64,000 bases of DNA. It comes from Candidatus Neomarinimicrobiota bacterium (GTDB taxonomy: Bacteria; Fidelibacterota; Marinisomatia; Marinisomatales; TCS55). Position 1 is the stretch's first letter. Each line of letters opens with the position of its first letter. Below, one piece after another: positions 25,046 through 35,039 of this stretch. Below the pieces are notes generated by a model. It did no database searches. It worked only from the letters and a program-made list of their open reading frames with translations, and had not been told where the DNA came from. The translations under genes and the position numbers were made by a program. The stretch spans positions 1 to 64,000 of the forward strand of contig JABIDL010000030.1 in assembly GCA_018651745.1 (NCBI GenBank), written 5' to 3'.

Positions 25046-27236
25046 TTATAAAATTCTCACTCCATTGTTGTCAGGATTTTTACTATTTGTTACGTGCGAT
25101 GAACAAAATCCTGTGGATTCGAGTGGAAGCGGATCCGGCGCAGAAGGGGCAAAATATACGCTTACACTTTCTATGCAACCCATGGCAACCGATTCCCTAG
25201 GGAATTTTGTAAGTGTTGGGGAAGATTTTGCCGGAACTCAAGCAAGTTCTCCGTTCACGTATTTAACTGCTGCGCTAACAGATACTGCAGGTTTGGCTGT
25301 GTCGGAAAAACTTATCAGTTTCAAAGCAGAAGTTGGTGGATCTGAATTTGGTAGTTTTGATTTATCTTCTGATTATACCAATGCTACAGGAATTGTAAAT
25401 GTCAAATTTTATGATGGAAGTAGTAGTGCATATGATAATTCAGCAACCCAGGTTTATGAAGGTGTGAAAGTGACAGCATCCTTTATTGCAACAGAAGGTA
25501 GCACGGATGATATTGTTACAGCTTCATCACAATTTAGCGTATTTGATACATCTGCAGTTACCTTATGGCCATACAGTTTACTCTTTAACTCAGATAAAGA
25601 ATCTATTAATCTTGGGGGAGACGCTAAAGCGACGTTGGAAGCGAAAGTTTTAGCCAAGAGAAACAATACGCCGGTTCAGGGCGCTGATATCTTCTTTTAT
25701 TCCAAGGATGATAAAGGACTTTTTGCAGATAACTATAAAGCAACAGACTCGTCCGGAACGGCTTCCACAACATTCGAAGATACAGGGAATCCTGAAGAAG
25801 TTGGAGTCATTACATTAAGAGTTGCATTTGATCACCCCAATTTTGGAACAGTTTGGGATTCAATCAGCATTACCATTGTCGATACAACGTATAGTGGAGT
25901 GCCTGCATATATTGAAATCCCGCCTGTGAATCCAGGTGAATTAATTATTGTTGGTGGGGGTGGAATTGAATCAACCAATTTGAAGGCAAATGTTTATGAT
26001 GAAAATGGTATTTTAGTAAATGAGCCAACTTTGGTTACTTTTACACTTGGCCCGAATATACCTGAAGGTGCGAACCTTAATAACGCAGGAACAACCGATA
26101 CAGCTTATACTATTAATGGAGTTGCTACTGTATCTTTAAACAGCGGGACCGGCCCCGGCCCTGTTCGGGTCACAGCAACGGTTTCTTATGACACTTCTTT
26201 TATTTCATCAAATGCTGTTCCGGTTATTATCGCTACCGGCCCTGCAATGAGTATTTTTCCGGATTATGATTTAAATGATGTTACACCAATTGGCGCTGGC
26301 TTTTATGAAATGCAGGTTGCTGCAATGGTGTATGATCTGTGGAACAACCCTGTAGCGGATAGCACCTATGTGTATTGGTCCATGGCTATTTCCGGCGAAG
26401 ACCTTGATGGAGTTCTTGCAGCACAAATTGAAGGTGTAAGTTTTACAGGAAATATGAATAAAGATGAAAATGCGTTCCCGGGAATGGCGTTCTCAACAAT
26501 TATTTTCCCAAGCGGAGATATGCTTAGCAATGCGGTGGTTACCTCATTGTGTTTTGGTGGGGATTTAAATAATGATGGTGTGTATGGAGATACTGTTATG
26601 GCCAGCGTTGACGATGGTGTAGTGTTGCCGTTTTATGAAGGTTCGAATGGATCGCTGACCATATTCGTGAGCGCAACGTATTTTGATTTTACTGTAAGTG
26701 GTACCCCTGCAACTATCACTGCGACCGCAAGATTGTTAGATCATTATGCAAATCCGATTAAAGATGCGAGAATTTTATTTTCAGCATCAGCGGCAACTTC
26801 ATACTCTGAATATGGGGAAACGCATTCAGATGATGGGTGGGGCCCAACAAGCACAGGTGGCGGCGATGGCTGTTTTAGTTGGTTTGATGTAAATGAAAAT
26901 TCGTGGCCAGATACAGGTGAAACATGGACAGAAACGTACACCGATTCGGATGGAAATGGTTTCTGGACTGGTTACCCCCATATTGTACAATGTGGAAATC
27001 CAATTGTGCGTACCGATGCAGATGGATATACTAGTGTTGTCATTACTTACGATCAATCTATTTGCACACCGATTCCAAATAGCGATCCACAGCAGTACGA
27101 AGATTATACTTCATCAGTTACTGCCACTTTATTAGATCCTGTTGGAATTACCACAGAAACGCCCGCTCAAATTGAATTCCTTCGATCTTGGGCCGGCAAA
27201 TCCAAGCCGAATTCAGAAACATTAGGGTCGAAATAA
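25035..27236 (+). CDS. Large lipoprotein with bacterial Ig-like (invasin-type) domains
   Basis: A 733-aa protein with lipobox Cys at residue 21 (SGFLLFVTC) and a Ser/Gly-rich linker. At least four Big_1/invasin-like beta domains follow, for example DTAGLAVSEKLISFKAEV, KDDKGLFADNYKATDSSG and VYDENGILVNEPTLVTF. Near the C-terminus are Asp-rich, calcium-loop-like segments (DSDGNGFW). ATG 25035 lies inside the end of pilQ; the longer upstream frame is rejected because it hides the lipobox. Its place between pilQ and pilB is unusual and suggests a pilus-channel partner or surface adhesin. Confidence 0.75.
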   Translation: MKNNYKILTPLLSGFLLFVTCDEQNPVDSSGSGSGAEGAKYTLTLSMQPMATDSLGNFVSVGEDFAGTQASSPFTYLTAALTDTAGLAVSEKLISFKAEVGGSEFGSFDLSSDYTNATGIVNVKFYDGSSSAYDNSATQVYEGVKVTASFIATEGSTDDIVTASSQFSVFDTSAVTLWPYSLLFNSDKESINLGGDAKATLEAKVLAKRNNTPVQGADIFFYSKDDKGLFADNYKATDSSGTASTTFEDTGNPEEVGVITLRVAFDHPNFGTVWDSISITIVDTTYSGVPAYIEIPPVNPGELIIVGGGGIESTNLKANVYDENGILVNEPTLVTFTLGPNIPEGANLNNAGTTDTAYTINGVATVSLNSGTGPGPVRVTATVSYDTSFISSNAVPVIIATGPAMSIFPDYDLNDVTPIGAGFYEMQVAAMVYDLWNNPVADSTYVYWSMAISGEDLDGVLAAQIEGVSFTGNMNKDENAFPGMAFSTIIFPSGDMLSNAVVTSLCFGGDLNNDGVYGDTVMASVDDGVVLPFYEGSNGSLTIFVSATYFDFTVSGTPATITATARLLDHYANPIKDARILFSASAATSYSEYGETHSDDGWGPTSTGGGDGCFSWFDVNENSWPDTGETWTETYTDSDGNGFWTGYPHIVQCGNPIVRTDADGYTSVVITYDQSICTPIPNSDPQQYEDYTSSVTATLLDPVGITTETPAQIEFLRSWAGKSKPNSETLGSK

Positions 27237-27239
27237 ACA

Positions 27240-28964
27240 ATGACAACTGAATTTAATCCGCAATTTAAAAAGATTGGTGAAATCCTCATCCATGAGAGGA
27301 AAATATCTGAAGCTGATCTAGAAAAAACGTTGTCATCTCAAAGAAACAGTAATGACAAATTGGGGACTTTATTAATAAAAGCCGGATATATCACAGAAGA
27401 TGAATTGATACAAGTGTACTCCATGCAATTGGGTTATAAATCAGTATCGGAAGATGAATTATTCAAAGCAGATCCGGAAGCAGTAAGATTGATCCCCGAA
27501 GATTTTGCAATACAAAATCGCATGCTTGCTATCCGAAAAAATGAGAGTTCTTTGGTAGTCGCCATGGAAGACCCCGAAAACTTGATTGGCATTGATGCCC
27601 TAAAGCGCCATACAGACTTAAACCCGGAAATATACGTTGCCCCGCCATCTGCCCTTGCGAAAGCTTTGAAAGAAATTTATGGAAAAATTCAAAAATCGGG
27701 CGAGGTAGAAGAAGCGATTGAAGGAATCAGAGTTATTTCTGGAGATGAAGATCATCAGGAAGAAGTTGACCTTTCTCCGGATAAAGCATCTAGCGAAGAT
27801 GCACCTATTGTCAGATTAGTAAACCTGATTATACAGGAAGCGATCAAAGAACGTGCCACAGATATTCATATTGAACCTCAACAAAATTCCGTTGAAGTCA
27901 GGATTCGAATTGACGGTGTGTTACAAATGATTATGACTCCGCCAAAATCTTCGCTCAGTGGATTGGTTACGCGAATAAAAATTCTTTCGAAGCTCAATAT
28001 AGCTGAACGGCGTTTATCTCAAGATGGACGGTTCGGAATTAAAACATCGTCTAAAGATATTGATGTTCGCGTGTCTATTCTCCCAACTGTGCATGGAGAG
28101 AAGGTAGTTATGCGTCTTCTAGACAAGTCCGGATTTGATTTTAACCTAAGTAGTTTAGGATTTGATAAGGATATGTACCACATTTTCAGAAAAGTGATCG
28201 CCCAGCCGTATGGAATGGTTATGGTTTCCGGGCCAACCGGTAGCGGAAAATCAACATCGCTCTACGCATCTTTGAAGGAAATCAAAAATGTGAATACTAA
28301 CATTACAACGGTTGAAGATCCGGTTGAATATCAATTAGATGGAATTAATCAAGTTCAGGTTAATGATAATATCGGTCTTACGTTTGCTTCTACACTACGA
28401 TCTATCCTTCGTCAAGATCCTGATATTTTGCTGATTGGTGAAATTCGAGATGCAGAAACAGCCGATATTGCAGTAAAATTTTCACTTACAGGACATTTAG
28501 TTTTTTCAACAGTTCACGCAAACGACGCCGCTTCAACAATAACTCGACTATTGGATATTGGATTAAAACCCTTTTTGGTTGGTTCTTGCGTGAATCTTGT
28601 GATGGCTCAGAGATTGGTCAGGCGTATATGTGAAAATTGTAAAGAAGAATACATACCGGATAAAGAAACCTTGGATCTGCTTGGCAAGGATGTGGAAGCC
28701 CTGAAAGGAAAAAAGTTTATCCATGGAAAAGGCTGTAATCACTGTAGAGATACCGGGTACCTTGGACGGATTGGAATTTTTGAATTAATTGCGATGTCGA
28801 GAGACTTAAGGCAAATGGTTTTTGAGAATGCGAGTGAAGATGATATTCGAGCGAAAGCAATTGAAGAAGGAATGGTATCACTGCGCGACAGCGGTATTCG
28901 AAAAGTTGGGGATGGAATTACCACAGTGGAAGAAGTATTGAGGTCAACAGTAGCGGATTCCTAA
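27240..28964 (+). CDS. pilB: Type IV pilus extension ATPase PilB
   Basis: A 574-aa assembly ATPase. The N-terminal MshEN-type domain (residues ~1-150) could sense cyclic-di-GMP or bind PilM. Then come the N1D region (ERATDIHIEPQ), Walker A GPTGSGKST, the Asp box (NITTVEDPVEY), Walker B (DPDILLIGEIRDAET), the His box (GHLVFSTVHANDA), and a tetracysteine zinc motif (CENC...CNHC) typical of PilB/GspE. It is separated by 3 bases from the Ig-like lipoprotein gene and overlaps pilC as TAATG. Confidence 0.96.
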   Translation: MTTEFNPQFKKIGEILIHERKISEADLEKTLSSQRNSNDKLGTLLIKAGYITEDELIQVYSMQLGYKSVSEDELFKADPEAVRLIPEDFAIQNRMLAIRKNESSLVVAMEDPENLIGIDALKRHTDLNPEIYVAPPSALAKALKEIYGKIQKSGEVEEAIEGIRVISGDEDHQEEVDLSPDKASSEDAPIVRLVNLIIQEAIKERATDIHIEPQQNSVEVRIRIDGVLQMIMTPPKSSLSGLVTRIKILSKLNIAERRLSQDGRFGIKTSSKDIDVRVSILPTVHGEKVVMRLLDKSGFDFNLSSLGFDKDMYHIFRKVIAQPYGMVMVSGPTGSGKSTSLYASLKEIKNVNTNITTVEDPVEYQLDGINQVQVNDNIGLTFASTLRSILRQDPDILLIGEIRDAETADIAVKFSLTGHLVFSTVHANDAASTITRLLDIGLKPFLVGSCVNLVMAQRLVRRICENCKEEYIPDKETLDLLGKDVEALKGKKFIHGKGCNHCRDTGYLGRIGIFELIAMSRDLRQMVFENASEDDIRAKAIEEGMVSLRDSGIRKVGDGITTVEEVLRSTVADS

Positions 28965-30211
28965 TGCCTACATTTGCATATCTCATCAAAGATCCTGAGG
29001 GAAACCGACAAGAGGGAGAAATCAGAGCTGACTCAATTGATAAAGCAACGCAAAAATTATCCTCTAATAGTCAAATGGTTATCAGTCTCAAAGAGCAAGA
29101 TACATCATGGGATTTTCTTGGCCCGTTTCTGGATGAAATAAATTTATCAATCGAGCGGATTAAAAATCGTGTTCCGCTAAGCAATCTCGTTTTTTTCACT
29201 CGCCAGCTTTCTACCATGTTTTCTGCGGGTCTCACATTAGAGCGTGCTATTCATGGCCTTGCAGCTGAAGAAAAACACTCGAAATTAAAACAGGTGCTCA
29301 CTAATGTAGCCGAAAACATCCGAAAGGGACTTTCTCTTTCAGAAGCACTTGCCCGTCATCCGGGAGTATTCACAAACCTCTACGTTGCACTTACTAAAGC
29401 AGGAGAAGTTAGTGGAAACTTAAACGAAATTTTGGATGACCTTGCCACCTATCTTGAAAATTTGGATGATACACGGCGAAAGGTGCGATCGGCTATGACC
29501 TACCCAATTTTTATGGTTTTGTTTTTAGGTGCGATGATGTCAGCGATGTTTTTGTGGATTATTCCAATGTTTTCGGGAGTCTACGCACAACTCGGAGCCA
29601 ACTTACCTCCGGCAACACAAACACTTGTCGGAATGAGTGAGTGGATGAGTGGGCACTTCGGCCAGATTATCTTTATGACCTTTTTTATATTAACGTCAAT
29701 TTGGTTGGTTTCAAAAACACAGCAAGGTGGGTTCGTTGTGGATTCTATTAAAAGACGAACTCCTATTTTTGGAAATTTGCTTGATCAGTCTATTTTGAAT
29801 AAATTTTCTAAAACACTCGGAATTTTACTCGGGGCCGGTGTACCTGTTATCGAATCAATGAATCTTATGCAAAAGATTGTTGGCAATCGTGTGTATGAGC
29901 GTGCCATCCAGGATGCGACAAATTTTATTCGAGATGGATTTAACATTAGTACAGCGCTCCGGCGGACAGAAATATTTCCCGCTATTCTTCTTCAATTGGC
30001 TTCAACGGGTGAAGAAACGGGAGAATTGGACTCACTTCTCGGGAGGGCGTCAGATTATTATTTTAAACAAGTGGATGCTTTGGTAGAACGCATGACTACG
30101 CTTATAGAACCTTTATTAATTTTAATGGTTGGCGTTGTGATCGCGGTCATGGTTATTGTTACCTATCTACCCGTATTTTACCTCGGCGCTGCACTTCAAT
30201 CGGGACTGTAA
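28964..30211 (+). CDS. pilC: Type IV pilus inner-membrane platform protein PilC
   Basis: A 415-aa polytopic protein with two T2SSF domains. The first begins near LVFFTRQLSTMFSAGLTLERAI and the second near LLDQSILNKFSKTLGILLGAGVPVIESM. Each is followed by hydrophobic segments, the last being LLILMVGVVIAVMVIVTYLPVF. PilC couples the motor ATPases to pilin polymerisation. It overlaps pilB by one base and is the last clear core T4P gene; no prepilin peptidase gene is present in the window. Confidence 0.95.
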   Translation: MPTFAYLIKDPEGNRQEGEIRADSIDKATQKLSSNSQMVISLKEQDTSWDFLGPFLDEINLSIERIKNRVPLSNLVFFTRQLSTMFSAGLTLERAIHGLAAEEKHSKLKQVLTNVAENIRKGLSLSEALARHPGVFTNLYVALTKAGEVSGNLNEILDDLATYLENLDDTRRKVRSAMTYPIFMVLFLGAMMSAMFLWIIPMFSGVYAQLGANLPPATQTLVGMSEWMSGHFGQIIFMTFFILTSIWLVSKTQQGGFVVDSIKRRTPIFGNLLDQSILNKFSKTLGILLGAGVPVIESMNLMQKIVGNRVYERAIQDATNFIRDGFNISTALRRTEIFPAILLQLASTGEETGELDSLLGRASDYYFKQVDALVERMTTLIEPLLILMVGVVIAVMVIVTYLPVFYLGAALQSGL

Positions 30212-30213
30212 TC

Positions 30214-33200
30214 ATGATAAATAAAAATAAACTCATTCCAATCTTTAGCCTTTGTATTTCCCTTGGGCTTCTATCCGCACGGTCTGGTTCAGGTTCTGTC
30301 GCCGTAAAAACCAATGCAGAATTTTCTGTAAATCGGTCAGAATTAGGGAATGTCCTTACCTTTAATTTGCCTGATTATGCTATTCAGGAATTAACTCATT
30401 TAGGATCCCAATTTCATCAAATAGCGGTGGATGGATCTGGATCTATCGCCACTACAGAAGAACCTGATTTTCCGTCATTCACAACTTTCTATGCAATTAA
30501 CCCCGAAAAAGAATACCATGTTACCGTAGATATTCTTGATTCTGAATTTCATTCAGGTGTGAATATGATTCCAAAAGGTACGTGGGAAGATTCTGATTTG
30601 GATCCGGTGATTCCCTTGGTTAAAAAATCTTCAGTTTATTTGTCATCACAATCGTATCCTGAAAAAATGGCAGTTATTTCTGAAAAAATGGTAATGAGAG
30701 ATGTTCATTTTGTTTCTGTAACTGTGACTCCATTTCAATATAATCCGGTAACGCAAGAACTTGAAGTAGTAACATCTGCACGGGTTGAATTAACGGAAAC
30801 AGGAAATACGAATGTTAATATGGAGGGAATCAGGAAACCATCTCGCGCGTTTGAAAATTTATACAATTCTTTTATTGTCAATTATGAGCGTAGATCCATG
30901 GATTACCAAAAACCGTCGATTTTATATATTTTATCAAATAATTCTTCGTCATATCAATCTATTTTAGATGTCTTATTGGATTGGCGCAAAGAACAGGGCT
31001 ACGTTGTAAATACGGCCAACATAGCGGATATTGGTTCGTCCACAGGTTTAATAAAAAATTATATTTCCACTGCTTATACTAATTGGACAAACCCTCCGGA
31101 ATTTGTTGTATTGGTTGGCGATGCAGGCGGTTCTTACAACGTTCCTACTTATTTTGAATCGTGGAGTGGATACTCCGGAGAAGGTGACCATCCCTATACT
31201 ACATTAGAAGGGAATGATCAATTGTCGGATGTTTTGATTGGTCGGCTATCTTTTTCTGGAACGACGGAACTGGCAACTATTGTCAATAAAATTATTAACT
31301 ACGAAAAAACACCATATATGGGAGAAAACTGGCTTTCAAGAGCAAGTCTTGTCGGTGATACAAATCCATCTGGAATATCTACAATCACGACGAATGAATA
31401 TATTCACGAAGTTTTAGACAGGAATGGATTTGAAGATGTTCGAACTATATATAGTGGAGATTTTGATGCGCAAATGGTGAGCGACATTAATGATGGGGTT
31501 GCCTTTACAAATTATCGTGGTTATATAGGTATGAGTAATTTCGGCGTAAATGACATCAATGGATTGAATAACGGATTTATGCTACCTTTTGCAACATTTA
31601 TTACGTGCGGTACTGGGTCGTTCTCAGGTTCAGGTTCCACTGTTATTGAAGCTATGATTCGCGCTGGTACACCGAGCCAACCCAAAGGAGGAGTTGCTGC
31701 TATTGGTACTGCGACCATTTATACGCATACCATGTTTAATAATGTGATGGATATGGGTTTTTATTCGGGGATTTTTATTGATCATATTCATTCTGCCGGC
31801 GGTGCGCTCATGGCAGGGAAATTAAATCTTTGGAAACAATACCCATCAAACCCATCTGATTTTACCAATATCTTTTCCCATTGGAATAATTTAATGGGAG
31901 ATCCTTCCTTAAGGCTATGGACAGGAACCCCCAAATCCATGGATGTAACATTGAAGACATCCATAAAAGTCGGCACAAACTTTTATGATATACTTGTTGA
32001 AGATGATGTTCATAATCCAATTCAAGATGCAAGAGTGGTGATATACCGCGCAAATCAATTGCAGGAAATCCAATATTCCAATGAAAATGGACTGGTCACT
32101 ATTCCATTAGGTGCTATTACAGCTGGTGAGGTTACCGTTACGGCTCTCAAAGACGGATTTATTCCTTTTCAGACGGATATTCTTGTTGAAGATCCTCCCG
32201 TAAATATCAATGTGGATTTGAATGATGTGATTATCACGGATAATGGGTCGGGCGCATCGATTGGGAATGGGAATGGATTGCTCAATGGCGGAGAGAGCAT
32301 CGAACTATCTATCCCCTTATCAAACCTTAATTCATCTGATGCAACCGGAGTGTATGGATTATTATCATCAGCAAATCCACGGGTTACCCTATCAATTGAT
32401 AGTGTGTTTTATGGGAACATATCCGGTTCGGGTGGACCATTTCCATCTGACCCATTTGTATTTCACCTTTCCGCTAATGTAAGGGAAGAAGAAAACCTTC
32501 AAATTCGGTTATTAATGGTGGATGATAACAACCGGGAATGGGAAACTGACTTACAATTGACTTCAACTGCGAGTGAAGTTGTTTTTAGTAATATGAATAT
32601 ATCAGATAATAATGATGGTATTTTAAATCCGGGTGAAACAGTAAACTTAAATGTAGTACTAAAAAATAGTGGATCTTCTACAGCCTTCAATGTTTTTGGC
32701 GTTTTAAGTACAAATTCATCGCTACTTACCGTAGAAGATGGAATTGGTTCATGGGGATCCATGAGCCCCTCAAACGCGAATGTAATGAATACAGATGGTT
32801 TTAGTGTTTCGGCAAATCCCTCCGCAATTCCGGGATCCATTGTAAATCTGGAATTAACTTTAACCATTGGCGGCGGACAGCAATCTACAATCATGTTTCC
32901 GGTTCAGATTGGAGAGGCAGAAGTAACCGACCCATTGGGACCGGATGAACACGGATATTATATTTATGATAGTGGCGATTGGCTTTACGCAAATGCACCC
33001 ACATTTGATTGGATTGAAATTGATTCCCGTTATGGAGGGGAGGGGACAACTGTTTCACTTAGTGACGGCGGGGATAATCAAGATGATGTCCAAGTGTTGA
33101 CTTTGCCATTTATGTTTCGAATGTATGGGCAATCGTATAATCAAATATCTGTTTGTAGCAATGGATGGATTTCTATGGGTACCACCACATTAAATTCATT

Positions 33201-33822
33201 TCGTAATTATCGTCTTCCCGGAACGGGGGGTCCATCTCCGATGATTGCCGCATTTTGGGACGATCTTGTACAAACAAACAGCGGGCGTATTTACAAATGG
33301 CATGACGCTATAAATCACCGATATATAGTTCAATGGTCTTCTGTAAGGACGTTTGATAAAAATGATACAGAAACATTTCAGGTTATTCTTAAAGATCCAA
33401 CATATTACTACACACCCACTGGCGACGGTGAAATTATTATTCAATACAAAGTTTTTAATAATACATCTTCCGGTCAATATTCTTGGAATCAGGTTCATGG
33501 CAATTACGTTACCATTGGAATTGAAGATCAAACAGGAACGGTTGGACTTGAATACACCTTTGACAATCAATATCCTGTGACGGCCATGCCGTTGGAGGAT
33601 TCTACGGCCATTTTAATTACCACACGCGGTTCAGATATTTTGTCCAAAGGTGATATCAACTTCGATAAAAAAATTGATCTTTTTGATTTATTAGCTCTCA
33701 TTGATTATATCCAATCTGATCAAAACGGGTCCATAAATCCTTATCTTGCTGATATTAACGGTGATGGAAATGTAAATTATATTGATATGATTAGTCTCAT
33801 CAAAGAAGTGATGAATTACTGA
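30214..33822 (+). CDS. C25 (gingipain)-like secreted protein with dockerin-like C-terminus
   Basis: A 1202-aa protein with a signal peptide, an N-terminal propeptide-like region, a C25 peptidase fold at ~225-590 (PSILYILSN, VVLVGDAGGSYNVPTY, GGVAAIGTATIYTHT), CARDB/Ig-like domains, and a NIDO-like beta region. The tail (~1144-1202) has two calcium loops, GDINFDKKIDLFDLLALIDY and DINGDGNVNYIDMISLI, characteristic of dockerin type I. The nucleophile position is occupied (C465 in FITCGTGSF). The catalytic His of the gingipain GHGS motif is replaced by Y437 (NYRGYIGM), so activity is uncertain. No T9SS sorting domain is present, unlike the related gene at 44892. It begins 2 bases after pilC. Confidence 0.78.
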   Translation: MINKNKLIPIFSLCISLGLLSARSGSGSVAVKTNAEFSVNRSELGNVLTFNLPDYAIQELTHLGSQFHQIAVDGSGSIATTEEPDFPSFTTFYAINPEKEYHVTVDILDSEFHSGVNMIPKGTWEDSDLDPVIPLVKKSSVYLSSQSYPEKMAVISEKMVMRDVHFVSVTVTPFQYNPVTQELEVVTSARVELTETGNTNVNMEGIRKPSRAFENLYNSFIVNYERRSMDYQKPSILYILSNNSSSYQSILDVLLDWRKEQGYVVNTANIADIGSSTGLIKNYISTAYTNWTNPPEFVVLVGDAGGSYNVPTYFESWSGYSGEGDHPYTTLEGNDQLSDVLIGRLSFSGTTELATIVNKIINYEKTPYMGENWLSRASLVGDTNPSGISTITTNEYIHEVLDRNGFEDVRTIYSGDFDAQMVSDINDGVAFTNYRGYIGMSNFGVNDINGLNNGFMLPFATFITCGTGSFSGSGSTVIEAMIRAGTPSQPKGGVAAIGTATIYTHTMFNNVMDMGFYSGIFIDHIHSAGGALMAGKLNLWKQYPSNPSDFTNIFSHWNNLMGDPSLRLWTGTPKSMDVTLKTSIKVGTNFYDILVEDDVHNPIQDARVVIYRANQLQEIQYSNENGLVTIPLGAITAGEVTVTALKDGFIPFQTDILVEDPPVNINVDLNDVIITDNGSGASIGNGNGLLNGGESIELSIPLSNLNSSDATGVYGLLSSANPRVTLSIDSVFYGNISGSGGPFPSDPFVFHLSANVREEENLQIRLLMVDDNNREWETDLQLTSTASEVVFSNMNISDNNDGILNPGETVNLNVVLKNSGSSTAFNVFGVLSTNSSLLTVEDGIGSWGSMSPSNANVMNTDGFSVSANPSAIPGSIVNLELTLTIGGGQQSTIMFPVQIGEAEVTDPLGPDEHGYYIYDSGDWLYANAPTFDWIEIDSRYGGEGTTVSLSDGGDNQDDVQVLTLPFMFRMYGQSYNQISVCSNGWISMGTTTLNSFRNYRLPGTGGPSPMIAAFWDDLVQTNSGRIYKWHDAINHRYIVQWSSVRTFDKNDTETFQVILKDPTYYYTPTGDGEIIIQYKVFNNTSSGQYSWNQVHGNYVTIGIEDQTGTVGLEYTFDNQYPVTAMPLEDSTAILITTRGSDILSKGDINFDKKIDLFDLLALIDYIQSDQNGSINPYLADINGDGNVNYIDMISLIKEVMNY

Positions 33823-33855
33823 TCGTATGAACTTGATCTGATAACCATCAGTAAT
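33815..33855. promoter_or_regulatory. Inverted repeat between the C25-like gene and pgsB
   Basis: ATTACTGAT (33815-33823) and ATCAGTAAT (33847-33855) are perfect 9-base complements flanking a 23-base loop. They span the stop codon region of the C25-like gene and end 6 bases before the pgsB ATG. There is no T tract, so it is not a standard terminator; RNA stabilisation or control of pgsB translation is possible. Confidence 0.4.
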
Positions 33856-33860
33856 CTATC

Positions 33861-35039
33861 ATGTTTTCCCCATTGATCATTTTATCTATTATAACGCTTA
33901 CTTTGATAATGATCGGGGGGGTCGAATATTTTCGCCACAAACAGGTCTTGGGGCTACTTCCACTTAGAATTCACATCAATGGAACACGAGGGAAATCAAG
34001 TGTAACGCGCCTTGTTGCTGCCGGGCTTCGGGCAGGTGGGTTAAAAACATACGCCAAAACTACCGGCACTGCCCCAAGAGTTATTGATCCCAAAGGAAGG
34101 GACAGGATTATTCATCGGTTAAGATCACCATCTATCGGAGAACAAGTTCGTTTGTTAAAGTATTTCGCCCAAGATAAACCTGATGCTGTGGTGCTTGAAT
34201 GCATGGCTGTCCAACCGCAATACCAGTGGATTTCCGAACAAGAAATGGTTCGCTCACATATTGGCGTTATTACAAACGTTCGCCCGGACCATGTGGACGA
34301 AATGGGACAAACACTTTCTGATATTGCATCTTCTTTGAGCAATACAATTCCAAGACAAGGAGTATTTATTTCAGGAGAAGAATCTGTAATAACCATATTT
34401 GACGAAGTAGCACAGAAAAGGCAAACAAGGGTAGTTAAAGTGAACGAATCTGAAATTGGTGACGATATTTTGGACCAATTTTCTTATATGGAACACCCTC
34501 AAAATATCGCGTTGGCTTTGGCAGTTTGTGAACAGGCAGGCATCGAACGAACCATTGCGCTTGATGGTATGGTAAATGTTAGCCCGGATTTAGGTGCATT
34601 GGTTGCATGGAAATTGGATTTTTCAGATAGATCTGTTTCCTTTATCAATGGAATGGCTGCCAACGATCCTGTGTCAACTCTAACAATATGGAACTACATT
34701 TCCGGACGGTTTTCATGGAATGGTGAATCCTGTGTATTCCTGAACACTCGAGAGGATCGTAGAACAAGATCCCGCCAATTATTGAGTTTGGTTATGGAAG
34801 AAATCAAACCGGATTACTTTATCATTCGTGGCGAAAACCTTGAAAAAATGGTGAGTCATCTGAAGCATTATTCACCGAATACACATGTAATCATGATTCA
34901 TTCTCAAGACACGGTCAAAGCTGTCTCAAACGCATTTTCTAATCTTTCCGATGATTCTCTGATTTACGCTATGGGAAATCAAGTGGGCTTTGGGCAGGAA
35001 TTGGTTGACCATATTAAAATATATCGACATCATGGTTGA
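33861..35039 (+). CDS. pgsB: Poly-gamma-glutamate synthase PgsB/CapB
   Basis: A 392-aa membrane-anchored Mur-ligase-like amide ligase. An N-terminal membrane helix is followed by the ATP-binding LRIHINGTRGKSSVTRLVAA (P-loop GTRGKSS, about 41-47) and the conserved TTGTAPRVIDP, VLECMAVQPQYQ, VITNVRPDHVDEMG and FLNTREDRRTRSRQ blocks of PgsB. It activates glutamate as the gamma-phosphate and adds it to the growing chain together with PgsC. It overlaps pgsC by 8 bases. The ribosome site is weak, and the gene is preceded by an inverted repeat. Confidence 0.94.
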   Translation: MFSPLIILSIITLTLIMIGGVEYFRHKQVLGLLPLRIHINGTRGKSSVTRLVAAGLRAGGLKTYAKTTGTAPRVIDPKGRDRIIHRLRSPSIGEQVRLLKYFAQDKPDAVVLECMAVQPQYQWISEQEMVRSHIGVITNVRPDHVDEMGQTLSDIASSLSNTIPRQGVFISGEESVITIFDEVAQKRQTRVVKVNESEIGDDILDQFSYMEHPQNIALALAVCEQAGIERTIALDGMVNVSPDLGALVAWKLDFSDRSVSFINGMAANDPVSTLTIWNYISGRFSWNGESCVFLNTREDRRTRSRQLLSLVMEEIKPDYFIIRGENLEKMVSHLKHYSPNTHVIMIHSQDTVKAVSNAFSNLSDDSLIYAMGNQVGFGQELVDHIKIYRHHG

